From Planctomycetota bacterium (GTDB taxonomy: Bacteria; Planctomycetota; Planctomycetia; Pirellulales; UBA1268), in contig QWOQ01000015.1 in NCBI GenBank assembly GCA_003669585.1, positions 124,001-188,000 on the forward strand: a stretch of 64,000 bases of DNA, in the 5' to 3' direction. The notes under the pieces are model-generated. The model saw nothing but the letters and a program-made list of their open reading frames with translations. It had not been told where the DNA came from and made no database searches. Shown here one piece after another: positions 55,777 to 64,000 of the stretch. A program made the translations under genes and the position numbers. Positions within the stretch are counted from its first letter, which is position 1. The number at the start of each line of letters is the position of its first letter.

Positions 55777-56366
55777 TTCGCACACGCTTTGTCATGCGAG
55801 GGCCGCGTGACGTGTGGCGACGGTATTCGAATCAGAGATCCTTTTCAGAAGTGCGCGTTGCATGCTGCTAAGGCGCTCAGAAACAACTGTAAAAAAATCA
55901 CGAAACAAGAAAACAGATCAGCGATCACTGAAAAAATTGGCCATGCCCGGAAGAGAGGGAAACGATCAGCCTGAGAAAGTGAACCCGATCAGGATTTGAG
56001 ATTGCCATGGAGTGGGGCCTGTCGGCATGGATGCTGCCAAGGGACCTCCTCCGGGCATGGCCACGAAGATTCTGCCGAGAGGCCCCGAGTGCCGTGCGAC
56101 ATGGAGCGTTGCCGGCACGCGGCGGCCAATGACATCTCCGGCATCTCCGGCATCTCCGGCATCTCCATCGAATTCAATTGCTTCTACGATCGAACGTATT
56201 GGCAGTCGATGGATGAAAAGGTCTGACCGAGAATGTAGATTTGTCTTTGTCACAAATGTCATTCTCTACGGTAAGCTACCGAAGTCTTACAGATCACCTC
56301 AATAGTTTTTCGTAGGGATCACAATAGATTGTTCTGTCACGTGTGTATGTTTGGAGGGCCGAGCGA
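55777..56366. other. Gene-poor region with a short tandem repeat
   Basis: About 590 bp without a supported gene. Several frames of 60-100 codons exist on both strands (for example 55966-56262, minus), rich in Gly/Ala/Pro or Asp/Ala, none with family features. A 9-bp tandem repeat lies at 56133-56166. The stretch could be remnant or regulatory DNA. Confidence 0.4.
56133..56166. repeat. CATCTCCGG tandem repeat (3.8 copies)
   Basis: Three complete, identical copies of the 9-mer CATCTCCGG (56133-56159) are followed by a partial CATCTCC (56160-56166). A 9-bp unit keeps reading frame, so it would encode a three-residue repeat (plus: SPA; minus: GDA) if translated. Confidence 0.9.
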
Positions 56367-58586
56367 ATGAACGATCCAATCGATGAAGTGCTCAATGAAT
56401 TTGACCCCAAGAAGAGGTTTTTTCGAACTGTGTTGCAATCGCGGCAATGGAGTCTTGCAAGCATTGCTCTGGCAATCGCGGTTTCTGTGAGCACTCCAAG
56501 GACATTCGCGCAGGAACCTGAAAATCTTTTAGCGCATCCCTTTCCACGTCGTTCTGTCGCACCAGAATTTGAAGAGGGACGCAAGTGGTTCAATACCGCT
56601 CGTCCGCTCACGCTTCGAGATCTCAAAGGAAAATTTATTGTGCTCGACTTCTGGACATACTGCTGCATCAACTGCATGCACATCCTCCCGGAGTTAGCAA
56701 AGCTGGAAGCGGCATTTCCCAATGAAATCGTCGTGATCGGCGTGCATTCTGCAAAGTTTGACGAGGAAAAACTCGACGAAAATATCCGCGAAGCAATTTT
56801 GCGATATCGGATTAAACACCCGGTGGTGAACGATTCCGATCATGCAATCTGGGATGCGTTTGGCGTGGGAAGTTGGCCGAGCCTGAGAGTCATCGATCCG
56901 GAAGGAAATATCGTGGCGGGTGATTCCGGTGAGGTGGAGTTTGAATCACTGGAAAAGTTTTTTCGGTCCGTCATTCCCTACTATCAAAAAAAAGGAACGC
57001 TTGACGAAACGCCCCCGGCATTTGTTCTGGAACGACTTCCTTCTGCGAACCCACTCGAATTTCCAGGCAAGGTGCTCTTTGACGAAGCATCGAGTCGACT
57101 TTTTGTGGCAGACAGCGGTCACGATCGGATTGTGGTGGCAAAAGTGGATGACTTCGCAGCATCGCTCGAGATGGTGATCGGTTCAGGGTCGACCGGACGC
57201 GCCGATGGACCGATTGAATTGGCCAGTTTTAATCAGCCGCAGGGAATGGCAGTCCAACGATCCGGCGAGCGGCAGTGGCTGTGGGTCGCCGATACTGAAA
57301 ATCATCTGATTCGGCGAGTTGATTTAATCAATCGCACCGTCGAGACCATTGCTGGTATTGGTCGGCAGGCCAGAGGGCCGTGGCCAGGGAGTGGAACAGG
57401 AAGATTCGTTGGACCTCCTGCCACCACCGCGATCAATAGTCCTTGGGATCTCTGGATTCATTCCGAGTTCCTCTACATTGCAATGGCTGGGCCGCATCAG
57501 ATCTGGCGAATGCCCTTGGATATTTCCGAAATCGGCCCCTTTGCCGGCAACGGTCGAGAAGACATTGTGGATGGAAAATTGATGCCAAAAATGCCATTTC
57601 AGGAAGGGTCTTCAAGCTTCGCTCAGCCCTCCGGACTCTCCGGTGACGGACAGTGGTTGTATGTGGCCGACAGTGAAGGGAGTTCTATTCGTGCAGTGCC
57701 GTTTGATCAAGAAAAACGAGTGAAGACACTTGTAGGAACCAGCAAGTTGCGAGGAGGCCGGCTGTTTACGTTTGGAGACGTTGACGGCGATGCAAAATCG
57801 GCACGGCTTCAGCATCCACTGGGCGTTTCGTGGAATGATAAAACGGTTTACATCACTGACACCTATAACAATAAAATCAAAGCCGTCGATGCCGAAAGCG
57901 GAGCGGTCCGATCGCTTGCCGGAACCGGTAATCGCGGAAATGCTGATGCGCCTGCAGAGTTTGATGAACCGGCCGGCATTTGTTTTGGTGGTGGAAAACT
58001 CTGGATTGCCGACACCAATAATCATTCCATTCGAATGATGGAGCCAGCAACCAACTCCGACGCACCATGGAGCGTAAAGACTCTTTCTATTACAGGACTC
58101 GAGCCTCCTCGACGTACGATCGTCGAAGGAGTTGTTACCCGACTTCCAAAGCCGAACGGAACTCCGATTGAAGCTGGAAATGTGAAGGTTGAGGTGGTCG
58201 ACGGAGCGACTGAGTTGACCATTGAGCTGGTAACTCAACCAGGATGGAAGTTGAACGATCTAGCTCCTGTTCGTTGGGAACTTTCAACAGATGGAGCCTC
58301 CGGGCCGGTATCGCCGGCAGTCCTTTCCAAAGCGACGGCACTCGAAAAACCAGTTTCAAAGTTCTCAATTCGTCTGCCGTTGGAATCGGATTCGGGGACG
58401 ATACCGCTTACGCTGACGGTTGCGGCATTTATCTGCAGTATCGAAGGGGGCGAGTGCCGACCATCCTCGGCACGTGTTTCATTTGAATTAACGCTTGCAC
58501 AAGAGGGTGAAACATCTGGCATGATTCGTGTACCGCTTCCAGCAGAACAGGAGATCCTTGACGGACTCGAAACTCCTGAAAAGTAG
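56367..58586 (+). CDS. Secreted thioredoxin-like protein with NHL beta-propeller
   Basis: A signal sequence (SIALAIAVSVSTPRTFAQ) is followed by a thioredoxin/TlpA-like domain with FIVLDFWTYCCINCMHILPELAKL; CINC is the likely redox pair. From about residue 215 an NHL-repeat propeller follows (LFVADSGHDRIVVAKV, WLWVADTENHLIRRVDL, VYITDTYNNKIKAVDA, LWIADTNNHSIRMM), then a C-terminal beta domain like that of DsbD (QPGWKLNDLAPVRWELS). The thioredoxin-NHL fusion is a known planctomycete architecture; it may reduce or monitor periplasmic proteins. ATG 56367 has GGAGGG 8 bp upstream; the longer frame to 56343 lacks it. Confidence 0.92.
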   Translation: MNDPIDEVLNEFDPKKRFFRTVLQSRQWSLASIALAIAVSVSTPRTFAQEPENLLAHPFPRRSVAPEFEEGRKWFNTARPLTLRDLKGKFIVLDFWTYCCINCMHILPELAKLEAAFPNEIVVIGVHSAKFDEEKLDENIREAILRYRIKHPVVNDSDHAIWDAFGVGSWPSLRVIDPEGNIVAGDSGEVEFESLEKFFRSVIPYYQKKGTLDETPPAFVLERLPSANPLEFPGKVLFDEASSRLFVADSGHDRIVVAKVDDFAASLEMVIGSGSTGRADGPIELASFNQPQGMAVQRSGERQWLWVADTENHLIRRVDLINRTVETIAGIGRQARGPWPGSGTGRFVGPPATTAINSPWDLWIHSEFLYIAMAGPHQIWRMPLDISEIGPFAGNGREDIVDGKLMPKMPFQEGSSSFAQPSGLSGDGQWLYVADSEGSSIRAVPFDQEKRVKTLVGTSKLRGGRLFTFGDVDGDAKSARLQHPLGVSWNDKTVYITDTYNNKIKAVDAESGAVRSLAGTGNRGNADAPAEFDEPAGICFGGGKLWIADTNNHSIRMMEPATNSDAPWSVKTLSITGLEPPRRTIVEGVVTRLPKPNGTPIEAGNVKVEVVDGATELTIELVTQPGWKLNDLAPVRWELSTDGASGPVSPAVLSKATALEKPVSKFSIRLPLESDSGTIPLTLTVAAFICSIEGGECRPSSARVSFELTLAQEGETSGMIRVPLPAEQEILDGLETPEK

Positions 58587-58652
58587 GTATTCCGCTTGTT
58601 CGATCAGAAGGCATCAACAGCTTTAACAATCGTTCGATTGGCAGATAAAACA

Positions 58653-59738
58653 TCACTCAAGTGGATTCTTGCGTTCAACAAGAGGCCACGTGATTCGTTT
58701 TTCGGAAAGAGCTGATTGATAGACCGCTGCAATCATCTCCACGCCGGTTCGAGAGGAATACATTCCAGATTCCGGTTCCCGATCCTCTGTAATGGCATCG
58801 ACAAGATCCACTGCCGCACGGCGACCCCAGCCCTCTCGAGAAGCATCAGGATCGTCCTCGGTTTTTCCAATGCCTTCGGACGTGATGGGCTGCCAGGGAA
58901 TTTCCTTGTCGACTCTCCATAACGGCTCCGGCCGATAGTAAGCATGTGGCACACGATCGGAGAGAATATGTATGGCACCTTTGGTTCCCACGAGCGTGAG
59001 TCCAAAATTCGGAGTTTTGAGACCCGCTTTGCGGACGCTTGAAAAAAAAGCAATTGGTCCATCGGCCAATCCCCAGGTGGCGTCGACTCGATCTCCTGCA
59101 ACCAACCCGATTCCTTCAGGACATTCGACTGCGTCGGATTTTGTAATGGGTTTTCCGTCGAGGCTAACAGTTGCCTGACACCAGAGTGGATCGCCGCCGA
59201 GGTTGTTCATCATGTCGAGAATATGCGTGCCGAGCACCCAAAGATCCTCACCACCACCGCGCGTATCTTCTTTGCCACGGCCGCGGAGTTCGAGCAGTTG
59301 ACCAATGCGGCCGCTATCGATGATTTCTCGAATCACAGGCCAGGTGGGGCTATATCGATTGACGAGCGCCGTCGAGAGCTTGGCACCAGTCTTTTCGCAG
59401 GCCTTGATCACGGCATCTGCTTCAGAACAAGAACGCACAAAAGGTTTTTCAAGAAAGACTCCTTTTGCTCCAGACTCCACGGCCGCGATTGCCATCTCGG
59501 CATGACAATCAATAAATCGCATGCAGATCGCGACAATATCGGGCTTTGTTTCGTCAAGCATTGTGTGCCAGTCCAAAAACGTATTTGAGCAGTTCAGTCG
59601 CTCGGCAGCCTTTGCGAGACCATCTTCATGTGCATCGGCAATCGCCACGATTTCAACGTTGGGTACCTTGAGCCACAGTTCATCGATGGCATGTCCCCAA
59701 TCACCACTTCCAGTCCTTCCAATCACAGCGACACGCAT
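58653..59738 (-). CDS. Gfo/Idh/MocA family oxidoreductase
   Basis: Cytoplasmic member with Rossmann start MRVAVIGRTGSGDWGHAI, EIVAIADAHEDGLAKAAERL, the family EKPF motif (GVFLEKPFVRSCSEADAVI) and a C-terminal domain with WVLGTHILDMMNNLGG. I chose ATG 59738, with AGGAG 7 bp upstream; the frame extends to 59885 but this adds a non-conserved stretch. About 361 residues. It is the last gene of the same-strand block; the upstream SDR gene ends 88 bp away. Substrate unknown, likely a sugar or cyclitol. Confidence 0.92.
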   Translation of the reverse strand: MRVAVIGRTGSGDWGHAIDELWLKVPNVEIVAIADAHEDGLAKAAERLNCSNTFLDWHTMLDETKPDIVAICMRFIDCHAEMAIAAVESGAKGVFLEKPFVRSCSEADAVIKACEKTGAKLSTALVNRYSPTWPVIREIIDSGRIGQLLELRGRGKEDTRGGGEDLWVLGTHILDMMNNLGGDPLWCQATVSLDGKPITKSDAVECPEGIGLVAGDRVDATWGLADGPIAFFSSVRKAGLKTPNFGLTLVGTKGAIHILSDRVPHAYYRPEPLWRVDKEIPWQPITSEGIGKTEDDPDASREGWGRRAAVDLVDAITEDREPESGMYSSRTGVEMIAAVYQSALSEKRITWPLVERKNPLE

Positions 59739-59826
59739 GAGAAACTCCTGAAGACAATTTAAAAACTTGAATACTTGCTGTCGTTGACTCCGAAAAAGAG
59801 TCGGCGTAACGCAACCCCTCAACGGG

Positions 59827-61290
59827 TCACTCTTTTCGAGATGGTACCTTCGGGATAGACCGTTCGCAGACCGCAGCTTTTGCAATCTGGTGAAGCATGT
59901 GTGAAAAGATCAGTTCATGGAGAAACCAGATCGAATACCAGTAGCCTAGACCACCAAGGCCTTTGGGATCAAACACCGCCGTTTGATGAATTGTGACATC
60001 TCCGTCGCGAGGGATGACTTCAAATTCCAGCCAGCCTCTGCCGGGCAGTCGCATCTCGGCGGAGAGACGCAGTCGTCTTGGCGGATCGCATATTTCTACG
60101 TGCCAACAGTCGAGCGTGTCGCCCGCTTGAAGATGCGTCGCGTCGCGTCTGCCACGATTCATGCCAGGACCGCCAAGGGCCTTGTCAATCCAACCGCGAA
60201 TCGTCCAGAGCCAATCAAACGCATACCATCCATGTTTTCCACCGATGCACTCAATCGCGGCAAACGCGCGAGTCGCCTCCACAGAAACGATCTTGTAACG
60301 GTGATCGACCAGACGACGCCCTTCGTCTCGACCTCCGTAGCGATATATCCGAATTGAATCGTTTGCAAAATCAGTCCATCGTCGGCCGGCAAAGTGTGTG
60401 TCCTCCTCATAGATCGCCTCGGCAATTGCATCGTTTAAGCGACGAGGATGAATAGAAAAACTTCGCAAAGCGGCGTCGGAGGTGACCACCGTCGGATTTT
60501 TGAGGCCGTCGATGAGTTTGCGTCCGACTTTTGAATAGCGTGGGGCCACCAGCGAGAGCCAAAGACTTGAAAGTCTTGGAGTGAGCACCGGGACAGGAAT
60601 CAACAGGCGCATCAATCCTCGCTGCCGCGCATATTCCTTCATGATCGTGCCGTACGAAACCACATCGGGGCCACCGATTTCGTAGATGCGAGATGAATCA
60701 GCAGACAATTCGATGCCGTCGGCCAGATATTGAACGACATCGCCGATGGCAATTGGTTGTGTTGGCGTGGCCACCCATGCTGGACAGATCATCACGGGCA
60801 AACGTTCGACGAGTGTGCGCACAAGATCAAACGAAAAACTCCCGGCACCGATGATGATTGAAGCGCGAAATTCAATGACATTCATTCCGCCAGATCGCAA
60901 AATAGCTCCGACTTCTTGCCGACTGCGCAAGTGTGCCGAAAGCTTTCCATCATCCGTACCGAGACCACCGAGATAAATAATTCTACGAACGCCTGCACGG
61001 TGCGCAGCTTTTACAAACTGCTCTGCCGCGAGTCGATCAGCACGTTCAAAATCAACCCCCGATTCCATTGAATGCACGAGCCAGTAGGCAGTGTCAATTC
61101 CCTGGCAGGATTGTGCGAGCGATTCGCTATCGGAAACATCTCCCTGAAAAATTTCGGTGTCAGGTGGTGTCTTCCCAGCAAGTTTTTCAGGATTTCGAAC
61201 GAGACATCGCACCCGATGCCCACGTGCGTGGAGTTCTCGAAGGAGCACTCCGCCGACGTATCCAGTGGCACCCGTGAGGAGAATATTCAT
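59827..61290 (-). CDS. SDR-type NAD(P)-dependent protein with DUF2867 domain
   Basis: The N-terminal extended-SDR-type domain starts MNILLTGATGYVGGVLLREL and continues FQGDVSDSESLAQSCQGIDTAYWLVHSM and RRIIYLGGLG; the catalytic Tyr/Lys of classical SDRs is not evident. The C-terminal DUF2867 part begins near ATRAFAAIECIGGKHGWYAFDWLWTIRGW and ends FDPKGLGGLGYWYSIWFLHELIF. ATG 61290 gives about 487 residues, typical for this fusion. It follows the PhyH gene by only 7 bp and is co-transcribed with it. Confidence 0.92.
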   Translation of the reverse strand: MNILLTGATGYVGGVLLRELHARGHRVRCLVRNPEKLAGKTPPDTEIFQGDVSDSESLAQSCQGIDTAYWLVHSMESGVDFERADRLAAEQFVKAAHRAGVRRIIYLGGLGTDDGKLSAHLRSRQEVGAILRSGGMNVIEFRASIIIGAGSFSFDLVRTLVERLPVMICPAWVATPTQPIAIGDVVQYLADGIELSADSSRIYEIGGPDVVSYGTIMKEYARQRGLMRLLIPVPVLTPRLSSLWLSLVAPRYSKVGRKLIDGLKNPTVVTSDAALRSFSIHPRRLNDAIAEAIYEEDTHFAGRRWTDFANDSIRIYRYGGRDEGRRLVDHRYKIVSVEATRAFAAIECIGGKHGWYAFDWLWTIRGWIDKALGGPGMNRGRRDATHLQAGDTLDCWHVEICDPPRRLRLSAEMRLPGRGWLEFEVIPRDGDVTIHQTAVFDPKGLGGLGYWYSIWFLHELIFSHMLHQIAKAAVCERSIPKVPSRKE

Positions 61291-61297
61291 ATGTATT

Positions 61298-62071
61298 TCA
61301 AGAATGATGCAGTGGTTGCCACGCTCGAATGGCATCGTCGGTTACCCTGTCGAGCGGCGTATAGCGAGGGTGCTTGCGCACTGTCAGCGGGCTGTTGGAT
61401 TTTGTGTTGTAGCAGCAAATCAGACTCCATCTCGCATTGGGAGAGGTGTTCTGGTCGCTTCGGTGCAATACATTTGAGTGAAAAAAAATGGCGTCTCCTG
61501 GTTCGCACTCGCACCAGACCAGTTCCATTCGATCAAGTGCCTGCTGAACACGCGAGAGATCGGCTCCACTCTGGTCGCCTGTTTTCCCGTGATCAATCCT
61601 TCCAATCAGATGCGAACCGCGAATGACCTGAAGGCATCCGTTGGCTTTGTGTGCATGATCAATCGAGATGAGCACACTCAAAAGATCAGGCGTCAGACAC
61701 CCATCAAAATACCAGTAGCCATAGTCTTGATGCCATTCCCATGCGCCTCCGACAAGCGGTTCTTTGAGCATCATCTTGGAGTGCCAAAGATAGACCTCTT
61801 CTCCGAGAAGCTGTTCAACACGATCGAGCATTCGAGGACTTCTTGCGAACATGCCATACAGATCGTCGCCAGCTTCATTTTGCAAAGCAAGCTTTGTAAC
61901 CTGACCGCTCGAATCCTTTCGACCATAGACACTTTGCGTGAGTGCCTCATCACCTTTGGCATGCGAAAGAAGTTTCAACATCTCATCCCGTTCAAAAAGT
62001 CCGCGCACGATCACAAAGCCATCTCGCTGGTACTGTGCCACTTCGAGGGAATTCAGCAGATAGTGGGGCAT
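61298..62071 (-). CDS. Phytanoyl-CoA dioxygenase (PhyH) family protein
   Basis: A compact (257-residue) Fe(II)/2-oxoglutarate oxygenase. The HxD motif is in WEWHQDYGYWYFDG, the second His and binding Arg in FHSNVLHRSDQNTSPNARWSL, and HKANGCLQVIRGSHLIGRI is the usual family block. It differs from the other PhyH in the window by length and by a longer N-terminal region there. Together with the downstream SDR gene it may oxidise and then reduce the same small molecule; this is inference. Confidence 0.93.
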   Translation of the reverse strand: MPHYLLNSLEVAQYQRDGFVIVRGLFERDEMLKLLSHAKGDEALTQSVYGRKDSSGQVTKLALQNEAGDDLYGMFARSPRMLDRVEQLLGEEVYLWHSKMMLKEPLVGGAWEWHQDYGYWYFDGCLTPDLLSVLISIDHAHKANGCLQVIRGSHLIGRIDHGKTGDQSGADLSRVQQALDRMELVWCECEPGDAIFFHSNVLHRSDQNTSPNARWSLICCYNTKSNSPLTVRKHPRYTPLDRVTDDAIRAWQPLHHS

Positions 62072-62168
62072 GAAACAGAATCAACGTGTGAAGGTACTTC
62101 GAAAGAATGTGTCTTTACAATCTCGCAGTTGCTCCAGTCTACCCGTGGTCGACACGCTTCCAAGAGCG

Positions 62169-63095
62169 TCAGCATTTCAGAAGTCGGCGAGGATTGGTAA
62201 TGGTGATCGCGTCAACATCGATTGGCGAGAGATGCATCGTGCGAAGCAGCACATCACGGGTTGCCTGCATGGAAATGGTTGAACCCACCAGATGAGTTCC
62301 TTCGGCGTTCCAGGTTGCGCCGGTGGCATCAACGACAACATCTTGCCCCGCGAGTCGAAAGCGACCAGGCCCCATGCCGGCAGCGCTTGTGGCATCGGTA
62401 ACGATCACCGCTCGATCAATTCCAACCGAGTGAAGATAGACCCCGAGAGCTTCGGTTGGAATGTGAATTCCATCCGCAATGAACATCACAAATGGAAGAC
62501 TACGGCAGGCAAGCACACGGTGGATGATGTTGTCGTGACGTGGCATGAGTGCCGGGCATCCGTTTCCTAAATGCGTGAAGGATCGAAGACCCGCATCGAC
62601 TGCACGAGCGAGGTCTTCACTCGAAGGGTTGCAGTGCCCGGCTGATACACAGATTCCGGCATTGGTGAGCCATTGAGTGACAGCCGCTGCAGGATCGTGT
62701 TCGGGAGCAAGCGTGAGCAATGCCACGAGTCCACACCCGGCGTCAACCAAACGCTTCGTGTCTTCTACCGTTGGTCGAATCACATGATCAGATGGGTGGG
62801 CTCCGCGATACCCATGTGCGGGATCAATGAAAGGCCCTTCGATGTGAATGCCGCGCACAACGCGTCGCACCACTTCATCTGCCGCATGAAAACGAGCAAT
62901 CGCTCCGATACGGTGCGTCATTTCTTCAAGTGAGTCGGTAATAACGGTGGCAAGCACCTGCCCTGCACCATCAAGCAAGAGTCGCTCGCAGCAGGCATGC
63001 AAGGAATCTGCCGTTAGATCGGAGGCATTAAAATCCGTTCCAGCGTACCCGTTGAGCTGTAGGTCAAAAGGGCACGTGTTTGAAAGAAGGCTCAC
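62169..63095 (-). CDS. nagA: N-acetylglucosamine-6-phosphate deacetylase
   Basis: Amidohydrolase-type enzyme of amino-sugar catabolism. Metal and catalytic motifs: RGIHIEGPFIDPAHGYRGAH (Glu), CVSAGHCNPS (His), FTHLGNGCPALMPR (His), FIADGIHI and VTDATSAAGM (Asp). At 308 residues it is shorter than most NagA (~380): the N- and C-terminal beta-sandwich strands are reduced and it starts almost directly at DLQLNGYAGTDFN. It overlaps nagB by 4 bp and should act right before it. Confidence 0.92.
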   Translation of the reverse strand: MSLLSNTCPFDLQLNGYAGTDFNASDLTADSLHACCERLLLDGAGQVLATVITDSLEEMTHRIGAIARFHAADEVVRRVVRGIHIEGPFIDPAHGYRGAHPSDHVIRPTVEDTKRLVDAGCGLVALLTLAPEHDPAAAVTQWLTNAGICVSAGHCNPSSEDLARAVDAGLRSFTHLGNGCPALMPRHDNIIHRVLACRSLPFVMFIADGIHIPTEALGVYLHSVGIDRAVIVTDATSAAGMGPGRFRLAGQDVVVDATGATWNAEGTHLVGSTISMQATRDVLLRTMHLSPIDVDAITITNPRRLLKC

Positions 63096-63859
63096 GCAAT
63101 TCTCCCTGCGGCAATCGTTTTCGGATTTAATTTTGAGGCTGCGGCTGCATCGAGATAAAGCGACGCATTGGAATGTGTGCGCAGGATCGATGCGGGAACC
63201 TGTGGCAACACCGGACCTTCGAGTGAGGCCCGAACGGCTTCACTTTTTCGCTCATCGGGAACCGAGCAGATAATGTGCGTGCTTGCAAGAATTCTCTGTA
63301 CGCTCATCGAGATCGCACGCGTAGGGACCGATTCGAGCGACGCAAACCAACCCTCTTGAGCCTGCTGACGGCGGCACGCTTCATCGAGCGATACCAGTAA
63401 GTAGGCAGCAGTCGTGTTGAAGTCGGCTGGCGGATCGTTAAACGCCACATGGGCATTCTCACCGATGCCAATCATGGAAAGATCAAAATTTCCCTTGGGA
63501 AGAACCGCTTCCAGCCTCGCGGCCTCAGTCTCGAAAGACTGCTGGGCATCGATTTCGTGAAAGCAAAGAGGAGACTGAGCAAGACGGTTGATAAATCGGT
63601 CGAGGAGAAAGCGTCGAAAGCTCGCAGGGTGTTCGCGGGAAATCCCAACATACTCATCGAGATGAAAAACCTCAATCTTTTCCCAAGGCACTTCGGTATG
63701 TCGAGTAAGGCTTTCGAGTACTTCAAACTGGGAAGAACCTGTCGCCACAACAAGCGTCGCGTGTCCACGCGCGGCAACCGCTGCTTGCAGAACTAAAGCC
63801 GATTCGGCAGCAGCAGCGGTTCCCATCGATGGTCGATCGGGATGAAGAATAATGCGCAT
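63092..63859 (-). CDS. nagB: Glucosamine-6-phosphate deaminase
   Basis: The enzyme converts glucosamine-6-phosphate to fructose-6-phosphate and ammonia. NagB landmarks: VVATGSSQFEVLESL, VFHLDEYVGISREHPASFRRFL, GIGENAHVAFNDPPADF and AISMSVQRILASTHIIC. The usual GxDGHIAFNEP is ENAHVAFNDP here. The length of 255 residues is normal. Start and stop overlap nagA and follow the metallopeptidase gene by 41 bp, so the three form one transcript. Some 6-phosphogluconolactonase-like relatives look similar, but the nagA neighbour favours NagB. Confidence 0.92.
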   Translation of the reverse strand: MRIILHPDRPSMGTAAAAESALVLQAAVAARGHATLVVATGSSQFEVLESLTRHTEVPWEKIEVFHLDEYVGISREHPASFRRFLLDRFINRLAQSPLCFHEIDAQQSFETEAARLEAVLPKGNFDLSMIGIGENAHVAFNDPPADFNTTAAYLLVSLDEACRRQQAQEGWFASLESVPTRAISMSVQRILASTHIICSVPDERKSEAVRASLEGPVLPQVPASILRTHSNASLYLDAAAASKLNPKTIAAGRIA

Positions 63860-63900
63860 AGCGACTCACAGAAAAAGGGATAGAGAATCGTGAACGGGGC

Positions 63901-64000
63901 TCAAGGGTCGTCAACTTCAAAGGCACGGTCCATCAATGAGGGATCACCAGTTTTGTATCCATACAGAAACCATCGCATACGCTGTTCGCTTGTGCCGTGC
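63901..64000 (-). CDS. Neutral zinc metallopeptidase, C-terminal end (partial)
   Basis: Only the last 32 residues before a TGA at 63901-63903 are present on the minus strand. They read HGTSEQRMRWFLYGYKTGD and then PSLMDRAFEVDDP. The THG-S-QR-RWF-x-x-G-x-x-x-GD pattern is the C-terminal signature of the YpfJ-type neutral zinc metallopeptidase family. The zinc-binding part lies outside the window. It precedes nagB by 41 bp on the same strand. Confidence 0.72.
   Translation of the reverse strand, partial: HGTSEQRMRWFLYGYKTGDPSLMDRAFEVDDP

Noticed and set aside
55257-55871. 204-codon frame overlapping mraZ in another reading frame
   Set aside because: The mraZ frame shows both AbrB-like halves; the other frame is Arg/Ser-rich and without family features, although an ATG at 55278 has a GGGGAG upstream.
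1-64000. Search by eye for tRNA, rRNA, CRISPR arrays, insertion sequences and prophage genes
   Set aside because: No cloverleaf-like sequence, regularly spaced repeats, transposase or integrase motifs were recognised. A covariance-model or profile search would be needed to exclude small RNAs.

Overview
The window looks like chromosomal DNA of a planctomycete, most likely a Pirellulales-type member of Planctomycetota. This is inferred from gene content: two tandem DUF1559 proteins with prepilin-type N-termini, a Tat-exported Gfo/Idh oxidoreductase, two PhyH dioxygenases, a DUF1080 protein, a DUF6807 (PmoA-like) protein, a DUF1844 protein, a SYLF protein, a thioredoxin-NHL fusion, a CHAT-like TPR protein and several secreted proteins with long N-terminal regions. 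I found no rRNA, tRNA, transposase, integrase, phage gene or CRISPR array. Genes lie in short same-strand runs with frequent 4-bp stop/start overlaps.

Layout. 1-6592 (minus): a pilM-led operon of a PilM/PilN-like fusion, two Gly/Met/Pro-rich single-pass membrane proteins and the start of an exported protein. 6884-11752 (plus): a divergent GH38-like protein, cmk, plsC and a HAD-like protein that lacks its nucleophile. 11757-14927 (minus): a large secreted protein. 15451-22339 (plus): a Ser/Thr kinase with a pseudo-receiver tail, der, a Tat-exported oxidoreductase, ald and mtnA. 22379-23637 (minus): an Rrf2 regulator downstream of cysH. 23880-25388 (plus): rhaB. 25474-32383 (minus): a zinc-ribbon membrane protein, an ABC exporter, folD, DUF6807, DUF1844 and pyrG. 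32694-34864 (plus): DAHP synthase and a SYLF protein. 34894-38114 (minus): a methyltransferase with a regulatory domain and an Nramp-like carrier without the DPGN motif. 38496-41112 (plus): two DUF1559 pseudopilins and an ArsC-type arsenate reductase. 41138-54340 (mixed): PhyH, an orphan receiver-like protein overlapping a secreted protein, DUF1080, a metzincin-like protein, a TPR protein, an ABC-2 transporter, a TauE-like permease and a CHAT-like protein. 54759-58586 (plus): a small lipoprotein-like protein, an orphan mraZ and a thioredoxin-NHL protein. 58653-64000 (minus): a Gfo/Idh oxidoreductase, an SDR-DUF2867 protein, PhyH, nagA, nagB and the C-terminus of a neutral zinc metallopeptidase.

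Functional threads. Housekeeping: nucleotide synthesis (cmk, pyrG), one-carbon metabolism (folD), ribosome assembly (der), phospholipid synthesis (plsC), aromatic amino acids (DAHP synthase), methionine salvage (mtnA) and sulfate assimilation (cysH). Catabolism: amino sugars (nagA-nagB), rhamnose (rhaB), alanine (ald) and sugar-oxidoreductase or DUF1080-type enzymes. A recurring theme is family members that have lost catalytic or phospho-acceptor residues: the HAD-like protein, two receiver-like domains, the CHAT domain, the GH38-like protein and the Nramp-like carrier. I see no single self-contained defence or mobile system. The strongest candidates for under-described biology are the pilM operon, the receiver-like/secreted-protein overlap pair, the metzincin-like protein, the CHAT/TauE overlap pair and the orphan mraZ.
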